From contig JARWKL010000003.1 of the NCBI GenBank assembly GCA_029961685.1, forward strand, positions 10,610,459-10,674,458: 64,000 nucleotides of DNA, in the 5' to 3' direction. Source of the DNA: Aristolochia californica (taxonomy: Eukaryota > Streptophyta > Magnoliopsida > Piperales > Aristolochiaceae). Both the position numbers and the translations under genes were made by a program. Below, one piece after another: positions 30,208-43,000 of the stretch (positions are counted from its first letter, which is position 1; every line of letters begins with the position of its first letter). The notes beneath the pieces were generated by a model. The model made no database searches. It saw nothing but the letters and a program-made list of their open reading frames with translations, and was not told where the DNA came from.

Positions 30208-30539
30208 ATTTAATAAGGGAATTTTACCAAAATACCAGTTTTAAACAACTTATTTATGAAAATAACGAAGACCACAAATTATTTATAAAACTACCGAATT
30301 TTGACCGGTCCACTGTATATGTGGATAGTCAAAGGTGATACGTAAGCTTTGACTGCTTACGTGTTGCCCCGTCATCAAAGTAAAATCTCAGAGTCTGCCA
30401 CATCATCATTATTGACCCGTCATCTGTCACGTAACTTATCATGTCATTTTTATTATTTTCTTTTTGCCATGTCATCAATGGCCATGTGCCACGTCAGCCC
30501 TCACATATGTTTTTAATTCTCTCTTCCACAATTTTCTCC

Positions 30540-30890
30540 TCGCCTCTCGTCTCGGCTGTCTCCTCTCGTCGCTCGCCTTCTGTCGCTCACCTCCCCTGTT
30601 GCTGCTCGGCCTCGGTCGCTCGCCTGCGGCCGCTGCTCTGCCTCGGCCTCGTCCCCGTTGTCGCCGCTCGCCTGTGGCCGCTGCTCTGCCTCGGCCTCGA
30701 CCTCGCCCCTGTTGCCGCTGCTCGGCCTCGCCCTCGACGCCCTCCGCTCAACCACTCTCTCTTCGTCTCAACCTTATCTCTCGTTCTTTTTCTCCGTTCC
30801 CCTCTGTTCATCCTCTCGCCGCCGACGTTCTTTCCCCCTGTTCCCCTTTGTTCGTCGTCTCGCCGGCCCTTCTCTTGAAACCTTGGGGTG
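30540..30890. repeat. GC-rich low-complexity block inside the MULE
   Basis: It contains repeated GCTGCTCTGCCTCGGCCTCG-like words (about 30635 and 30680) and open frames in both directions rich in Arg, Ala, Pro or Ser. No domain is recognised. Confidence 0.6.
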
Positions 30891-31099
30891 ATTTTTTAGG
30901 GTTTTTGTTAATTGAATAGAATTATTGTATTTAATTATAAAGTTAATTTGAATTTAGGTGTTTAATTACTGTATTGATTTTTATGTGATTTATTGTTTAA
31001 TTTTTGATTTTATGTTAATAAAAATTTTGCCAAATTAAAATTATTGTAAAGTTTTGTAAGATTTTTAATTAAATAATATATTTTTTAATAATTTATTAT

Positions 31100-31850
31100 T
31101 TTTTAAATAAGGTGATAAAAAGTATACAAAAAAAATTATATTTTTAAAATCTAAAACAACTTTTTTGTATATTTTTTTTAAATTTATAAATATTTTAAAT
31201 GGATAATATATGGGTAAGATTTAAGAGTAAATTTTTTTCTATTTATAAATATTTAAAATAGATAATATATGGGTAAGACTTAAAAATAAAAAAATTATTT
31301 ATAAATATTTTAAATCCATAGTAAATGGGTAAGAGTTAGATTATTTTATTTATAAATATTTAAAATTTCTAAATATTATTTTATAAATAAGGTGATAAAT
31401 ATATACAAATAAATTATATTTTTAAACTCTAAAATAGTTTTTTTTATATTTTTTTAAAATTTTAAATATTTTAAATCGATAATATATGGGTAAGACTTAA
31501 GAGTAAGATTTTTAAAATTTATAAATATTTAAAATTTGTAAATATTATTATTTCGTAAATAAGGTGATAAAAATATACAAATAAATTGTATTTTTAAACT
31601 CTAAAATATTTTTTTTGTATTTTTTTTAATTTATAAATATTTTAAATCTAATTAATTTACTTATTTTATTTTATTTTGTAAAATATGAAGAAATAAAAAG
31701 TGTAACGATAATTTTTTTAATTAATAAATATTTTAATTGATATTAAATGGTGTTAAATAAGTAAGAGTTAATTTTTTAATTGTTTATTAAATTTTTTAAA
31801 TAATTTTTTATTTTAGATATAAGGTAATAAAAAGTGTATGTGATTTTTTA
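31100..31850. repeat. AT-rich irregular tandem repeats inside the MULE
   Basis: Units starting TAAATAAGGTGATAAA recur near 31107, 31386 and 31558, with a diverged copy near 31820. Inner words GATAATATATGGGTAAGA also recur. Confidence 0.7.
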
Positions 31851-32123
31851 ATTTTTTTTAAATTTATTCAAAATTTTATCATGTAATGACGTGGCAAATG
31901 ACGTGTCAATAATAATGACGTGGCAGTCTATGTGTTCATCTACAGTATCGCTCTGATGATGGAGCGACACGTAAGCAGTCAAAGCTTACGTGGCACCTTT
32001 GACTGTCCACATATACAGTGGACCGGTCAAAGTTCGGTAGTTTTGTAAATAATTTATGGTCTTTGTTATTTTTATAAATAAGTTATTTAAAACCGGTATT
32101 TTGGTAAAATTCTCATTTAATAA

Positions 32124-33652
32124 TAGATCGAATCAGCCAGTGTTCTTGTGATGTAGATGATGTTGAACTAGGGAGTGGAGATCGTTATTCGTTTTCAATC
32201 ATGATTCTTTCTTCAGCTCTACAACTAGTTTAAATATTCAAAAAAGGCAAAATAAATCTGTAGTTACTTCATTCTCGTCTTTACTTTTTCTATGAAATGG
32301 TTACTGGGTGCCACCAAAAGGGGAGATACTGCCTGTGGGTATCCAGTTCTTTTTTGTTTTACAAAAGAAACGAAACGAAGAGCACTGCTGGGCATTACAT
32401 GGGTCTGCTGGTTTTCAAGAACTGGAGTTCATGACACAGATTTTGAGCGTTTTTGCCTTAATTCTGGTACTGCAACTATGAAGAAATCATATATAGTCTT
32501 TTGAGCGAAGGGAGCGTGAGGGGTCATGTGAGTCTCTAGCACTGAGCACACTGGAGGTGAGTTCAAGTAGATAAACCTATTCATTTGCTTGAACTCGCTC
32601 TTCAGATTTCCACCAAAATCCTGGTTCATCCACTTTTCTTTGCGGTGACACTCCCTCCTGCCATCTCGCACTTAGCCTCCTTTGCGTCGTTAATATTACG
32701 TAAAAATCTATCTTATATTATTAATAAATATTATATTTATTTATTTATTTTATTATTTATTTTTATTAATATATGCAATTAATGATTTAAGATAGATAAT
32801 TAAAATATTGTTAAAAGTAAGCATATGATCAAGTATTTTTGTTTAATTATTTTATTTTTATAATTAAATAAAATATTAATTTAAATTTTTTTAAAAAATA
32901 TATTATTAATTTATACTACGTAAAGATATTCCCTAAAGATCTATCTTATGTTATCAATAAAATATTTTATTTAATTATTTACTATATTAATTATTTTTAT
33001 TACTATATTAAAATAATTAAAATATTATTAAAATAAGCATTTGATTAAGTATTGTTGTTTAATTATTCTATTTTTTATAATTAATTAAACTAATAATTTC
33101 ACTAACACAGAAAAATGTTTTTCAATACAACATCTACTCCACTAACACCAACAAATAATTCACTTTCAATTTCACTCAGACTAAACAAATGCTCTAACCT
33201 CGATGATCATTGTGAGACTCATTGTGCATTTGCCTCGTCTTAGATCTGTGTTGAATCATCGATTAGATCCATGGGTACAAGTATGAAAAATGAAGCCTGA
33301 GTATTAATATGATTTTTTTACTGAATAACAGTGGATCTCATACAGAAATTGTAAATGAACATATAAACTGTTACCAAAATGTTCGTACTAGTTTGCCATT
33401 GCATTTAATCTTGCGTTTTCAGGTCAGAATGTACAGAGGTGAATCAGTTTCTCGCTAGTATGCATTGCATTTAACTTGTGTTCTTAATATAACCCATTTG
33501 ACCTTTCATTGACAGTTTTTGTTACAGAAAACACAAACAAAAAGAAGAAAAGATTAAATGGAACTTCTAACGCTTTCCTTTGTTTAAACAGAACTCAACT
33601 TCTACATTACTACAAGAAAAACATAACTGTATCTGCAGCTATGATGATTTGC
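32124..33652. other. Intergenic AT-rich sequence with a local duplication
   Basis: About 32699-32931 and 32932-33095 are diverged copies of one AT-rich unit (both with ATCTATCTTAT and TTTGTTTAATTATT-type words). No gene seen. It lies downstream of RRP4. Confidence 0.45.
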
Positions 33653-34008
33653 ATGCCCAGGTTCTGCTAAATAGTGGAAAAAACACAAATGAAGTTGAAA
33701 CCACAACTTCATAAGCAGGATATACATTACCACCCATTCTTTTTTGGTCAATGACTTCCTTCTTTGAACCTCTCTCTCAGCAGTCTGAATATAGAACTCT
33801 GCTCCAAGAATGTCTTAGCTGCTGAATTACATGCCCAGGCTCTGCTAAATAGTAGAAGAAAAAAGACAATTAAAGTTGAAACCATAACTTCATAAGCAGG
33901 ATACACAGTACTAGCCCTTCTTTTTGGTCAATGTCTTCCTTCTCTGCACCTCTCTCTCAGCAGTCTGAACATAGAACTCTGCTCCAAGCATGTCTTTGAC
34001 GTCGATGC
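33653..34008. repeat. 178-bp tandem duplication of the RRP4 3' end
   Basis: Copies at 33653-33830 and 33831-34008 share ATGCCCAGG, TTCATAAGCAGGATA, TTTTTGGTCAATG and CTCAGCAGTCTGAA in the same order. The right copy contains the last codons and stop of RRP4; the left copy lies in its 3' UTR and still reads GAEFYIQTAEREVQRRK on the - strand. Confidence 0.85.
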
Positions 34009-37000
34009 TCAAAGAGGCCTCCACAGTACTAAGAATCACTTCAACTGACAGAGTGAAACCCAACAGAGATAGGACTCGAACTGCATTAGCTATCCTACAT
34101 ATGTGTTGCCTCGTCTCCAATGGGGTAAACACCCTTTCTTGCTCTTCTAGGGTGACTAGTTTTGAGTTGGTTTTACCACTTTCAGTAGATTTATCATCAT
34201 GGATGTCCATCATATCATTTTCTCTAGGTTCTATCTGTTCACCAACCCATATGAATCCATTGCAACCTAGAATCAAATCAACATTGTAATTTTCAAGGTG
34301 GTGGAAATGTTGCTTTCTCCGTTTGACCAAGTATGGAGGCACTGTGAGCAACTGACCTCTCTCAAGCTGCCAAATTCCAAACAAAACAGATGGAAAAATG
34401 TAAAATAATACCTAAGAATACATGACCCTGCAAAACACTGTTAAGGACAATTGGAACTAGCCAATAGCCGTTTATAAGCCAAATATTTCTAGTAAGGTTC
34501 AAGAGTTCCAACTGGCTCGATGCCCTGCAGCGTTTACATTCTTTATCAACTTCTTTTATGGAATCTGTTCTAATTTAAACAATGCTACCTAACATGGAAA
34601 ATAATAGAAAAATAAAAGTAATAAGGACAGACCTTTCCATACTTCTGACTCCTGGCCTGCAGGTGTAAACTTCCATCATGCTGAAAACCTCGTACTTCTG
34701 CCTGTAAAAGGTATTGAGAAGAGGTCAAAATACATCTTGATGGCTTCTACTTTTTTATAAGATTCTTTTTTGTGGCACCAAAAATCAACAACAAGACAAC
34801 ATGGGAAAACCCTAAACCCTAAAAACCATATTAAGGCATAATCAATTTCAGAGGAGGTGTTTGTGCAATTAAGTCGCTCTCAGTGGGAGAATCCTGTGGA
34901 TGGGATTCAAGTTATTGTGTATGCTGGGCGCTTGCAATTAGTAATAGGTTGCAAATTGTACTAATTTGTATGTCAGCTTTTACTAGGAGGAGATGGACCA
35001 ATCATGGGTGACCTATGGGCTTTGAAGGGCTTGTTTGATGGAGGTAATATTGGTGTCCTTTGTTTTGCGCATGCGATAATCAGTAACATGACTTAAAAAT
35101 TGAGTAGCTTTTCATGCAATAAAGAAGATAGAAGAGAGAGGGAAAGTGATAGACCCTCGGTAACCCATGTCTACAGAAGGAAGGGTAAAAGAGGAAGCAG
35201 AGGAAACAAAGTTGAAGGAAATGGTGGACCACCCAGAAGCCCATTGAGGGAGTTCCACCTGGCACCAGCAGTGCTTTCCTCTAGAGAACAGTTAGTTACA
35301 TACTGGGAATAAAAGGGAGTAAGGTGTGGGGGAGAGGGAGGAGAGGAAGCCTGGAAGTCTAGACAGTTCGAAACTGGGGTGATGCAGGACTCACTGGAAT
35401 TACAGTAGTTCAGGCTGGTGAACAATACTCTGGGTTCCAAAAGGAAGCTTCAAACCTTGATATACAATGCTATTGTTTTTCTTCAAATCCTTGGTTTTTG
35501 TGTCATTCACTAATTTTTCTGTATACTCATCTTCATTTTGTTCATTTTCTCAGTGTGATTCTCAGTTAATGATAGTTCTCATTCTATTTATCACCATCTT
35601 ACCAATCATTCTGAGAGTTGTTTTTATTGGTCTTATTGTTTTTGACAATAAAAGAGGTCACAACGAGCTAACTCTGAACCCTGAATTTGCTTGTCATCTT
35701 CTGCTGCTATGAGATACTCATGGGTGGCTCCAATAGTGCTGATTTTCCTGATGTGGAGCTATCCCAGAAGCTCTTGGGCCATGAGAAAATGCTTACTGCA
35801 ACGAGTTAGGAAACACGGGTTTCCATGTGGTCAGGTCTCTATGTGAGTTCTGTTGTACAGTGGAAGCGAGAACCCTCCTCCACTGCCCATTTATCTTTTC
35901 AGTGTAGGGAACGAATTTTAGCAAAATCATCAACATATTTCTCCCTGCTTCCTTCTCGAAATTCGGGTATGTTATTTATAGCCTTTTTTCAAAAGTTGGC
36001 AGAACTATGGAAAATTTCCAATGGCTTCTGTTCACAGTCCTATCTCTTCCAGCTCTATAGGGTTTCTGATTGAAGAAATTTTTCACTGGATGCTTCTTTG
36101 GGTGGACTCTCACAAAAAAAAATTCCTTTCTCCTGAGCTCAATTGTCAGTAGACATTGGCAATTTATTGCCAATTTGGCATCCCTCAGCTTGCTGGTTGG
36201 CTGAAATCGAACTTTGGTACAAGCTCCCTTGGGGGCTCCAGTCCTGCTACAGAGGGTGCTCTAATCAGGGATCGGACGCCTAATCCATCTTGTGCTTCAT
36301 GAGGCTAAGCTATATTGTCTGTGATTTTCCTCCTCTGTGAAGATGGGAGTGACTCTGTTTTACTCATTAGACGGATGTGTGGAAGAGTAAACCCCTGGAG
36401 ATTGGAGCACATTATGATGAAATTATTGATATTTGCTCTGCTGTAGTCATCCCTTGGCAGCATGTTGTTTGTTCTGCCAAAACTCATTCATTTTCCGGTG
36501 TCCAAGGTGTAAAAGGGGTTTTATACCTTGACGGGAAAGATGTAGGATTTCTTGCATTTTATCTCTGTTTATATTTTCTACACTTTGTTTTAGTTCTGTT
36601 AATTCCTTAAAGAAAACAGGACTATTTGCTTGGTCAATCTTTTCTAGAATGCTTTCTAGGATGGTTTGACATGTTGTAATTTCTTTGTGTCTATGTTCAT
36701 TGTAGAGATAGTTAACTTTATGTTGTAAATTTTCAACAGCATTTTCTAACCTATTAAGGGTCTTACCGTAAGACTTAAGGTCTGGTTGGAATAAGTGACT
36801 ATTTTCTGTAAGTCACTGTTACCTTGGGCTGGGCCTAAGGCTCTACAAGGACTATGACCCATCATCGATATGAAGTGGAACATAGGAATTGGACCTTGGG
36901 TTTCCTATTCCTTCGAATCGAGAACTGGTTGAGGCTCTATTGGCAGAGGGCCTATCCTGTTCGAGGGAAAAGCTGGATCTAGCGTTTGTTATAACTAGTT

Positions 37001-40000
37001 TTCCTTCTATCTCCTAAATTGTTTTTCGGGAGAGAGGAAGGTGTCTGGGTGCCAGAGGTTGGACTACCCATTCTGTTGGCCATGTTAACACTCATGGGTC
37101 GAGTTCTTTTATGGTCAAGTTTTCAAAATATCCAATATTTTTGGATAATTCTATTATTTTCTTTGAATCTTTGATTGGAACCTTTCCAGTGTTGATTCCT
37201 CTAGCTACTACGCATACTAGTATGCGCATCACTCTTCTACCTGGTTGAATTCCATTTTTCAACCAGTTGTCTGTGTAGATTTTTAGGGACAAGGTATCCT
37301 GGATATGCTTGTCGTCTAGATCTATTTGAAGGTTGGGCCAAGTTGTAAACGATATTGGACCTAATCCTAGGTTTGCTCTAACTCCTCCGAGTAGGGCTTT
37401 TTCAAAGTTATTTCTTACCGAATAATCGACGATTGCGGCGATAAAAGGTAAATTTAGGTTGATTTGTATAAGGGGATCTAATCCTATACGAACTAGTCCA
37501 TAATAGACATATTTGAATCTTTTTAGTTTAGCTAAGTCTGATTCACTTAATAGTTTGTAGCAGAAGGTACCGGAATCGGTATCTTATATCTCTACTGACA
37601 ATTTCTTCTTAAAGACGAAGGATTTTTTTTGGAACTCAATCCAATCTCTGTTGTAAACTTCAGTTATCGTTGGGATACTGATCGTCCACTTTTGTCCATC
37701 TTGCATAAGGTTAGGAAGTTCTTCGTATTCTCCTTGTGTTTCATGGTGAATATGAACACTATTTTGGAGAGAAGTACATTCAATTTCTAGGGTTCAGACA
37801 TTTAGGAATTTTAGTTGAGACACTGGCTCTTCTAATTTTTGGAACAATACCTGGAGTAATCGTTCCGATTGGTATACTGTTATAAACGGAGAGGTATGTT
37901 GTACTACAAGTTCTCTTAGTTCATCTTTATCAGTTAGAGCGAAGATATCTGTTATAAGACGAGACCTATCTACACTCCAGTGAGATTTTACTTCGGCTAT
38001 TTTGAGAATAACCGATTGTAATTCTTTTTTGGTAGGTTTTGTATTTACTACCTTGGTTTTCATTTCTCAAATAGGTTCTAATATTTGAGAATGTTCAAAT
38101 TCATTATCTACAAAAATTTGTAGATCATTGAGGAGATTTACCGTTGGTTGGGTAAATGTTCCTTTTAATATTCCAAGGTGGTTTTTTATTCCTCTACGGA
38201 GTATTTTCACCTTTTCATTTACGTCGCTTTCTATTCCTAGACAAAGGAAAGCTACGTATTCTATAGGGTATTTTTCACAACAACTTTTCATAAAGAAGTT
38301 GTGATGGATGTCACCTACTAAATCCATTATATTATTTAATATTGGATTTTCTTTGTCATGCCATTCATGTGGATAGCCTATTATAGGCAGACATACGTTT
38401 GTCCAGTTTTTAACACTATGTTGTGAGAAGGACAAGCCGACAAAGACAGCTCCTTCAAATATCCGATAAACCCCTAGAAAACGCTTCACCTCCCATTCTA
38501 GCCACATATCAAAGAAAAGGAAAAACCAAAATTAGAAGAACTCTGAGGATGGACCAAGTTGGAAGAAATTACTCCCTCGGGGAAGAACTTCGCATGGACC
38601 AATGATCAGTAGATATAGCCTATTCTCTCAAAGCTTGATCCTTTTGCAAATGCAGAATGGGTACAACTCTACCAACAAGCCATTGGAAGGATCCTCAATC
38701 GCATTTGCTCGGATCATTGGCCCATCCTTCTCGACACCAAGATTGGGAAGTGGGGCCCCAAGCCTTTTAGATTCAAGAATTCATGGCTACATGAAACTGA
38801 TTTTGACAAGCTTATCTCTGATCTATGGCCCGATCTTATCCCTACAGGTTCAGTTGGATGGAGTCTTCCCTAAAAACTCAACCTCCTGAAAAATCTCACC
38901 TTATGTCCTGGGCTTCAAATCATCATGCTACTGCTACCATTGAAAAAGACTCCCTCCTCACCAAAATCTCTTATCGGGATAAAGTAGAAGAGCAACGGCC
39001 CCTCTCCACGGCTGGATTTGAAGACCAAATCGCACTCCAATCTCAATATCAAACCTTCTATCACAAAAAGCAAATTCATTGGAAGCAACAAGCCAGGTTC
39101 AAATGGCATTCAGATGGTGACGGCAGCACAAAATATTTTCCACGCAATTGCATCAGGGGCCAACCTAATCACTTCGCTATGTCTTAATAGTGGAGTGACT
39201 TCTAATGGGTCCTCTATCTCTAATGTTTTTCTCAGCATTTTAGCAAGTCTCTATAAAGAGGAATGCTCAACTCGAGCCAAGCTTCAGCACATTCAGCTAT
39301 CACAAATTCCTACCACGATGGCTGCTTCGACTGAACTTCCTTTCTCAACTAATGAGATCAAGAGAGCCACTCTTGGTATAGCAGCTGATCATGCTCCTAG
39401 GCCCGATGGTTTGAATAGTGGATTTTTTACAATCACTGCAGGCCTGTTAAAGGGGAATATTTTTGGCATGGTCCAATCATTCTTTCGCTGTGGAATTACC
39501 TTCAGAAGCATGAGTGCCTCCTACATTGCACTAGTTGCAATGAAGGACACGACTGAGCATCCAAAGGGCTTCAAGCTATCAGCCTCGTATCCAGCATATA
39601 TAAAATCAATAACCAAGCTTCTTGCTCATTGGTTCAAGGTAGCCTTACCCATGATTGTTCATTCCGGATAGATAGCTTTCATTAGGGGTCGCACCATCCT
39701 TGATTCTGCAATGGCCACCCATGACTACTTCAAGAAGAAAGGAAGACGGCTTTGCACACAAGCTGGATTTGGAGAAGGCCTTTGACCGAGTAAATTGGGC
39801 CCTCCTAGATGATCTCCTTCGCAGAATGGGATTTGGGGACACATGACGTTTTTGGATTCGTAGCTGCATCTCATCCGCATCTTATTCTTTCTTGCTCAAT
39901 GGCACGGTTATTAGGTACTTTAGTTGCTCCCGCAGCATCCATCAGGGGGACCCACTCTCACCCCTCTTATTCAACATTGTCACTTAGTATCCGTGATCCC

Positions 40001-43000
40001 TGATTTATTCAGCAAAAGACTTTGGTTGGCTGCAACCTATCTCCCCCCAACAGGAATTTGACATTCCTCTTCTCCAATTTGTTGACACTATATTCTTTGG
40101 TAAAGGCGCATTGGATGAGGTGAGAAGCTCAAAGCTCTCCTTAGCCTCTTCGAACTAACGTCCGGTCAAAAAACTAACTGGAAAAAGACTTCAATCATTG
40201 GATACCACATTGAGGAAGGGTTGCTGGAAAACATGGCCTCTTACCTTGGGTTGCGAGATCAGCACAATGCCTACTACCCATCTGGATCTTCCACTATTTG
40301 ATTGCCGACCCACAAGCAGCTCTAGGACCCAGTAGTTGAAAAGCTTGAGAGGTGTCTGGCCACTTGGAGAGGACATCTTCTACCAAAAGCTGGAATACTC
40401 ACTCTCTTGAAATCCTCCATTGCTGGAATCCCCAACTATTACCTCTCCTTCTTACATTGCCAGCAACTATTTCTCACAAATCGAAGCTCTCAAGCATCGT
40501 TTCCTTTGAAAAGGACCAAATGATGCATTTAAATATCATTTAGTCAGCTGGACCAAGGTTTGCCAACCCAAGGAGCGAGGTGGTTTGGGTATTCGGCAAA
40601 CAAAAGACATGAACCATGTCTTCCTCCTCAAGAGGTGTTGGAAATTCAATTTTTCGTCAAATCAAGATGGAGACTGATGATAGCAGCCAAGTTGAATTGG
40701 ACTTCTGGTGGCAGGTGACGTAGACTCTCCCCCTTATGGAGATTTTTCCTCCCTCTCATCCAAACTTTTGACTGTGAAATCAGATTCTATGCTGGATGTG
40801 ATTTGTATTTAAGTTCCTGGATTGATTGGTCGAGTGACATTGGTCCTCTTTCCAAAGCCTACACTTCATTACTTCAGATCAGTACAAGGAAGGATGGCTC
40901 TGTTGCTGAATCGTGGATTTCAATTGCTTGCTGGAATCTCAATTTCCAGCATGGGTTAGCTGATGATGGAGCCCAACTCGTAACAAGACTCCTTATGGAA
41001 CTCCAGCCAATCAAAATTCAGCATAACACCCAAGATAAAATTATTTGGAAGTTGGAGAGCAACAGTATTTTCTTGGTTACTTCGACCTACAGATTCATCA
41101 ATGGTTGGACCGACAACACAGTTTTTCATGATGCCACTATTACTTGGAACCCCTTGGCACCTGTGAAAATCAAAATTTTCTTCTAGTGCATAATCCTAAA
41201 CAAGATTTTGCCAGCTGATAATCTGAGCACGTGTGGTAATACCTCTCCATGTAGCCTCTGCCCTTTTTCACTTTTAGTCAAATTGGGCTTCAATTCTGCC
41301 TCCCTAGCCATCTTATCAGCATTAGTAGACTCATTCTGGGCACATATATACCTAAATTGGGGAAGCTTCTGCTATCAGCCTGCCTCGCCCATATTATTTG
41401 GGGCATGTGGAAAGAGAGAAATAACAGAAGGTTCAACTCCAAGTTCAACAACACTGAGGACGTGTCTAGCATCATCATCGGATAGGTCTCCTCTTGGCTT
41501 CACGCCAACCTGTTGGGCACCTTGCTCCACACTAACTGGTGTGCATTAGCAAATGTGTCCCCCACTTGTCCTTCCGCCAACCTTGACTGGAACGTTCAAG
41601 CTCAACTTTGATGGTAGAGATTACGGTAATCTTGGCATTGCCGAATACGAAGGGGGCAGGGGGTGGGGCGATCTGTGATGCAGATGGTACCACACCCTAC
41701 TTCAGCAGAGCTCTTCGCCCTCCTCCAAGGGTTCATCATATTCCTTGAACATCTCAGTGGCCCCCTCATTATTGAGGGTGACTCTTAAGTGGTGATCGTT
41801 GGTGCTCTTCCATTATTGACCCACCTTAGAGACGTTGGGCCATCTTTCAATACACTTCTGAAATTGTATCTTTTTTTCCACTATACACAGACTCATGTAC
41901 CTCGTTCAGCTAATTTTCTAGCTAACTCACTTACCATGTAGGGAGCCTCCCTCCAATCCCTTGTTGTAAAGGGAGTGCTCCTCTACCAGGCCTTGTAATT
42001 GTTTTTATTTTTTTTAAATGATTGTAATTATTTATTTGCCTAATAAAATATTTGCTTCTCTTAAAAAAAAGGAAGACGACTTTTGCATCGAATTTGCTGA
42101 AAGCTGGAAATTTTGGGAGGACACTTGTCCCTAAGTTTTCTTGAAGCTTGGATTGTAAGGACAACATTCTACCCTTCACTTGCTAGATCAAGGTTGAATT
42201 CAGCCTATCAATTTCTTGAAGCTTGAAATTTCAAGGAGTTTCACCGTCTCCAAATCTGTTTGAGCTTGGATTCCAGTGACAACTCATGCCCAAGATTTGT
42301 TTAAAGTTTGGTGTTGATTTTTAGGACCAACACATAAACACAAGAGATCACTAGGGAAGGAGAGGAGAGAAGCTCTAGCTCTTGGAAGAGAGGAGAGAAG
42401 AAACCAAGAGAGACAAAAAAGAGAAAAAGAGAGAGGTGTAGGGATGAATTTGAGCCAAGAGGAAGAGGCATGAATGCTCTACCCCATACCTTGAGGCCAT
42501 ATTTATAGTTGTGGGAAGGTATTTACAATAACTACAATGCATTTAGGGCTACACGCTTCAAAAGGAAAAAGACATAAAAAGGCATACACCAGCTTGTATA
42601 ATTACAATCCTACGTCATCTCTATGGAAGTTTTCCTCAATTACTAGTCATACCCACCCCCATACCCCCCCTCCCCCCCTCCCTACACACATGGGTGTCTT
42701 TTAACACTCCCCCTCAAACTAGTGTTTGTAACTTCACTTTGCAAATAATCTTTGTCAAGAAACATGTGTGCTTGAAAAATAAATTTTGATTGCCTTGTTT
42801 TCATTCATCTTGTTCTTGTTCACATCTTGTTTGCAATCTTCACCACAATACGTGAAATTCTTCACTTCTTCTAGTTCTCCCCCTCAAGTTGAGGATCTCT
42901 TGGTTCTCTACCAAGAGACTCAGCTTGCATGACATAATAGTGACAAAAGAAAAATCAGACAAAACGGTCATAGTCTGAAACACACTCCGCACAATTTTAA

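Larger units (their letters stand above)
30217..32114. mobile_element. Non-autonomous Mutator-like element (MULE)
   Basis: Terminal inverted repeats of about 235 bp (30217-30450 against 31880-32114) begin GGGAATTTTACCAAAATACC and end with its near-complement. A perfect 9-bp target duplication ATTTAATAA flanks the element (30208-30216, 32115-32123). Long inverted repeats plus a 9-bp duplication are diagnostic of Mutator superfamily elements. No transposase is present. The interior is a GC-rich block (30540-30890) followed by AT-rich repeats (31100-31850). The GC-rich block could be a captured genic fragment, as in Pack-MULEs. Confidence 0.9.
36504..38507 (-). mobile_element. Endogenous caulimovirid-like viral fragment
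   Basis: Three successive - strand coding stretches, described below, are arranged as closely spaced viral genes: a 146-residue frame, a second frame beginning 3 bases after its stop, and a coiled-coil stretch. The second frame continues, past a stop, into a region resembling plant-virus 30K movement proteins of pararetroviruses. There is no protease, RT or RNase H and no long terminal repeats. Assignment to Caulimoviridae is by motif reading only and the genus is not decided. The copy is disabled by at least three breaks and truncated at both ends; the LINE at 38540 lies at one edge. Confidence 0.5.

Noticed and set aside
30441..30919. Overlapping ~150-codon ORFs on the + strand
   Set aside because: Low-complexity GC-rich repeat inside the MULE with open frames on both strands; no domain.
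35060..36300. Several 60-90 codon ORFs as viral or host genes
   Set aside because: No domain, no codon bias visible and mutually overlapping on both strands.
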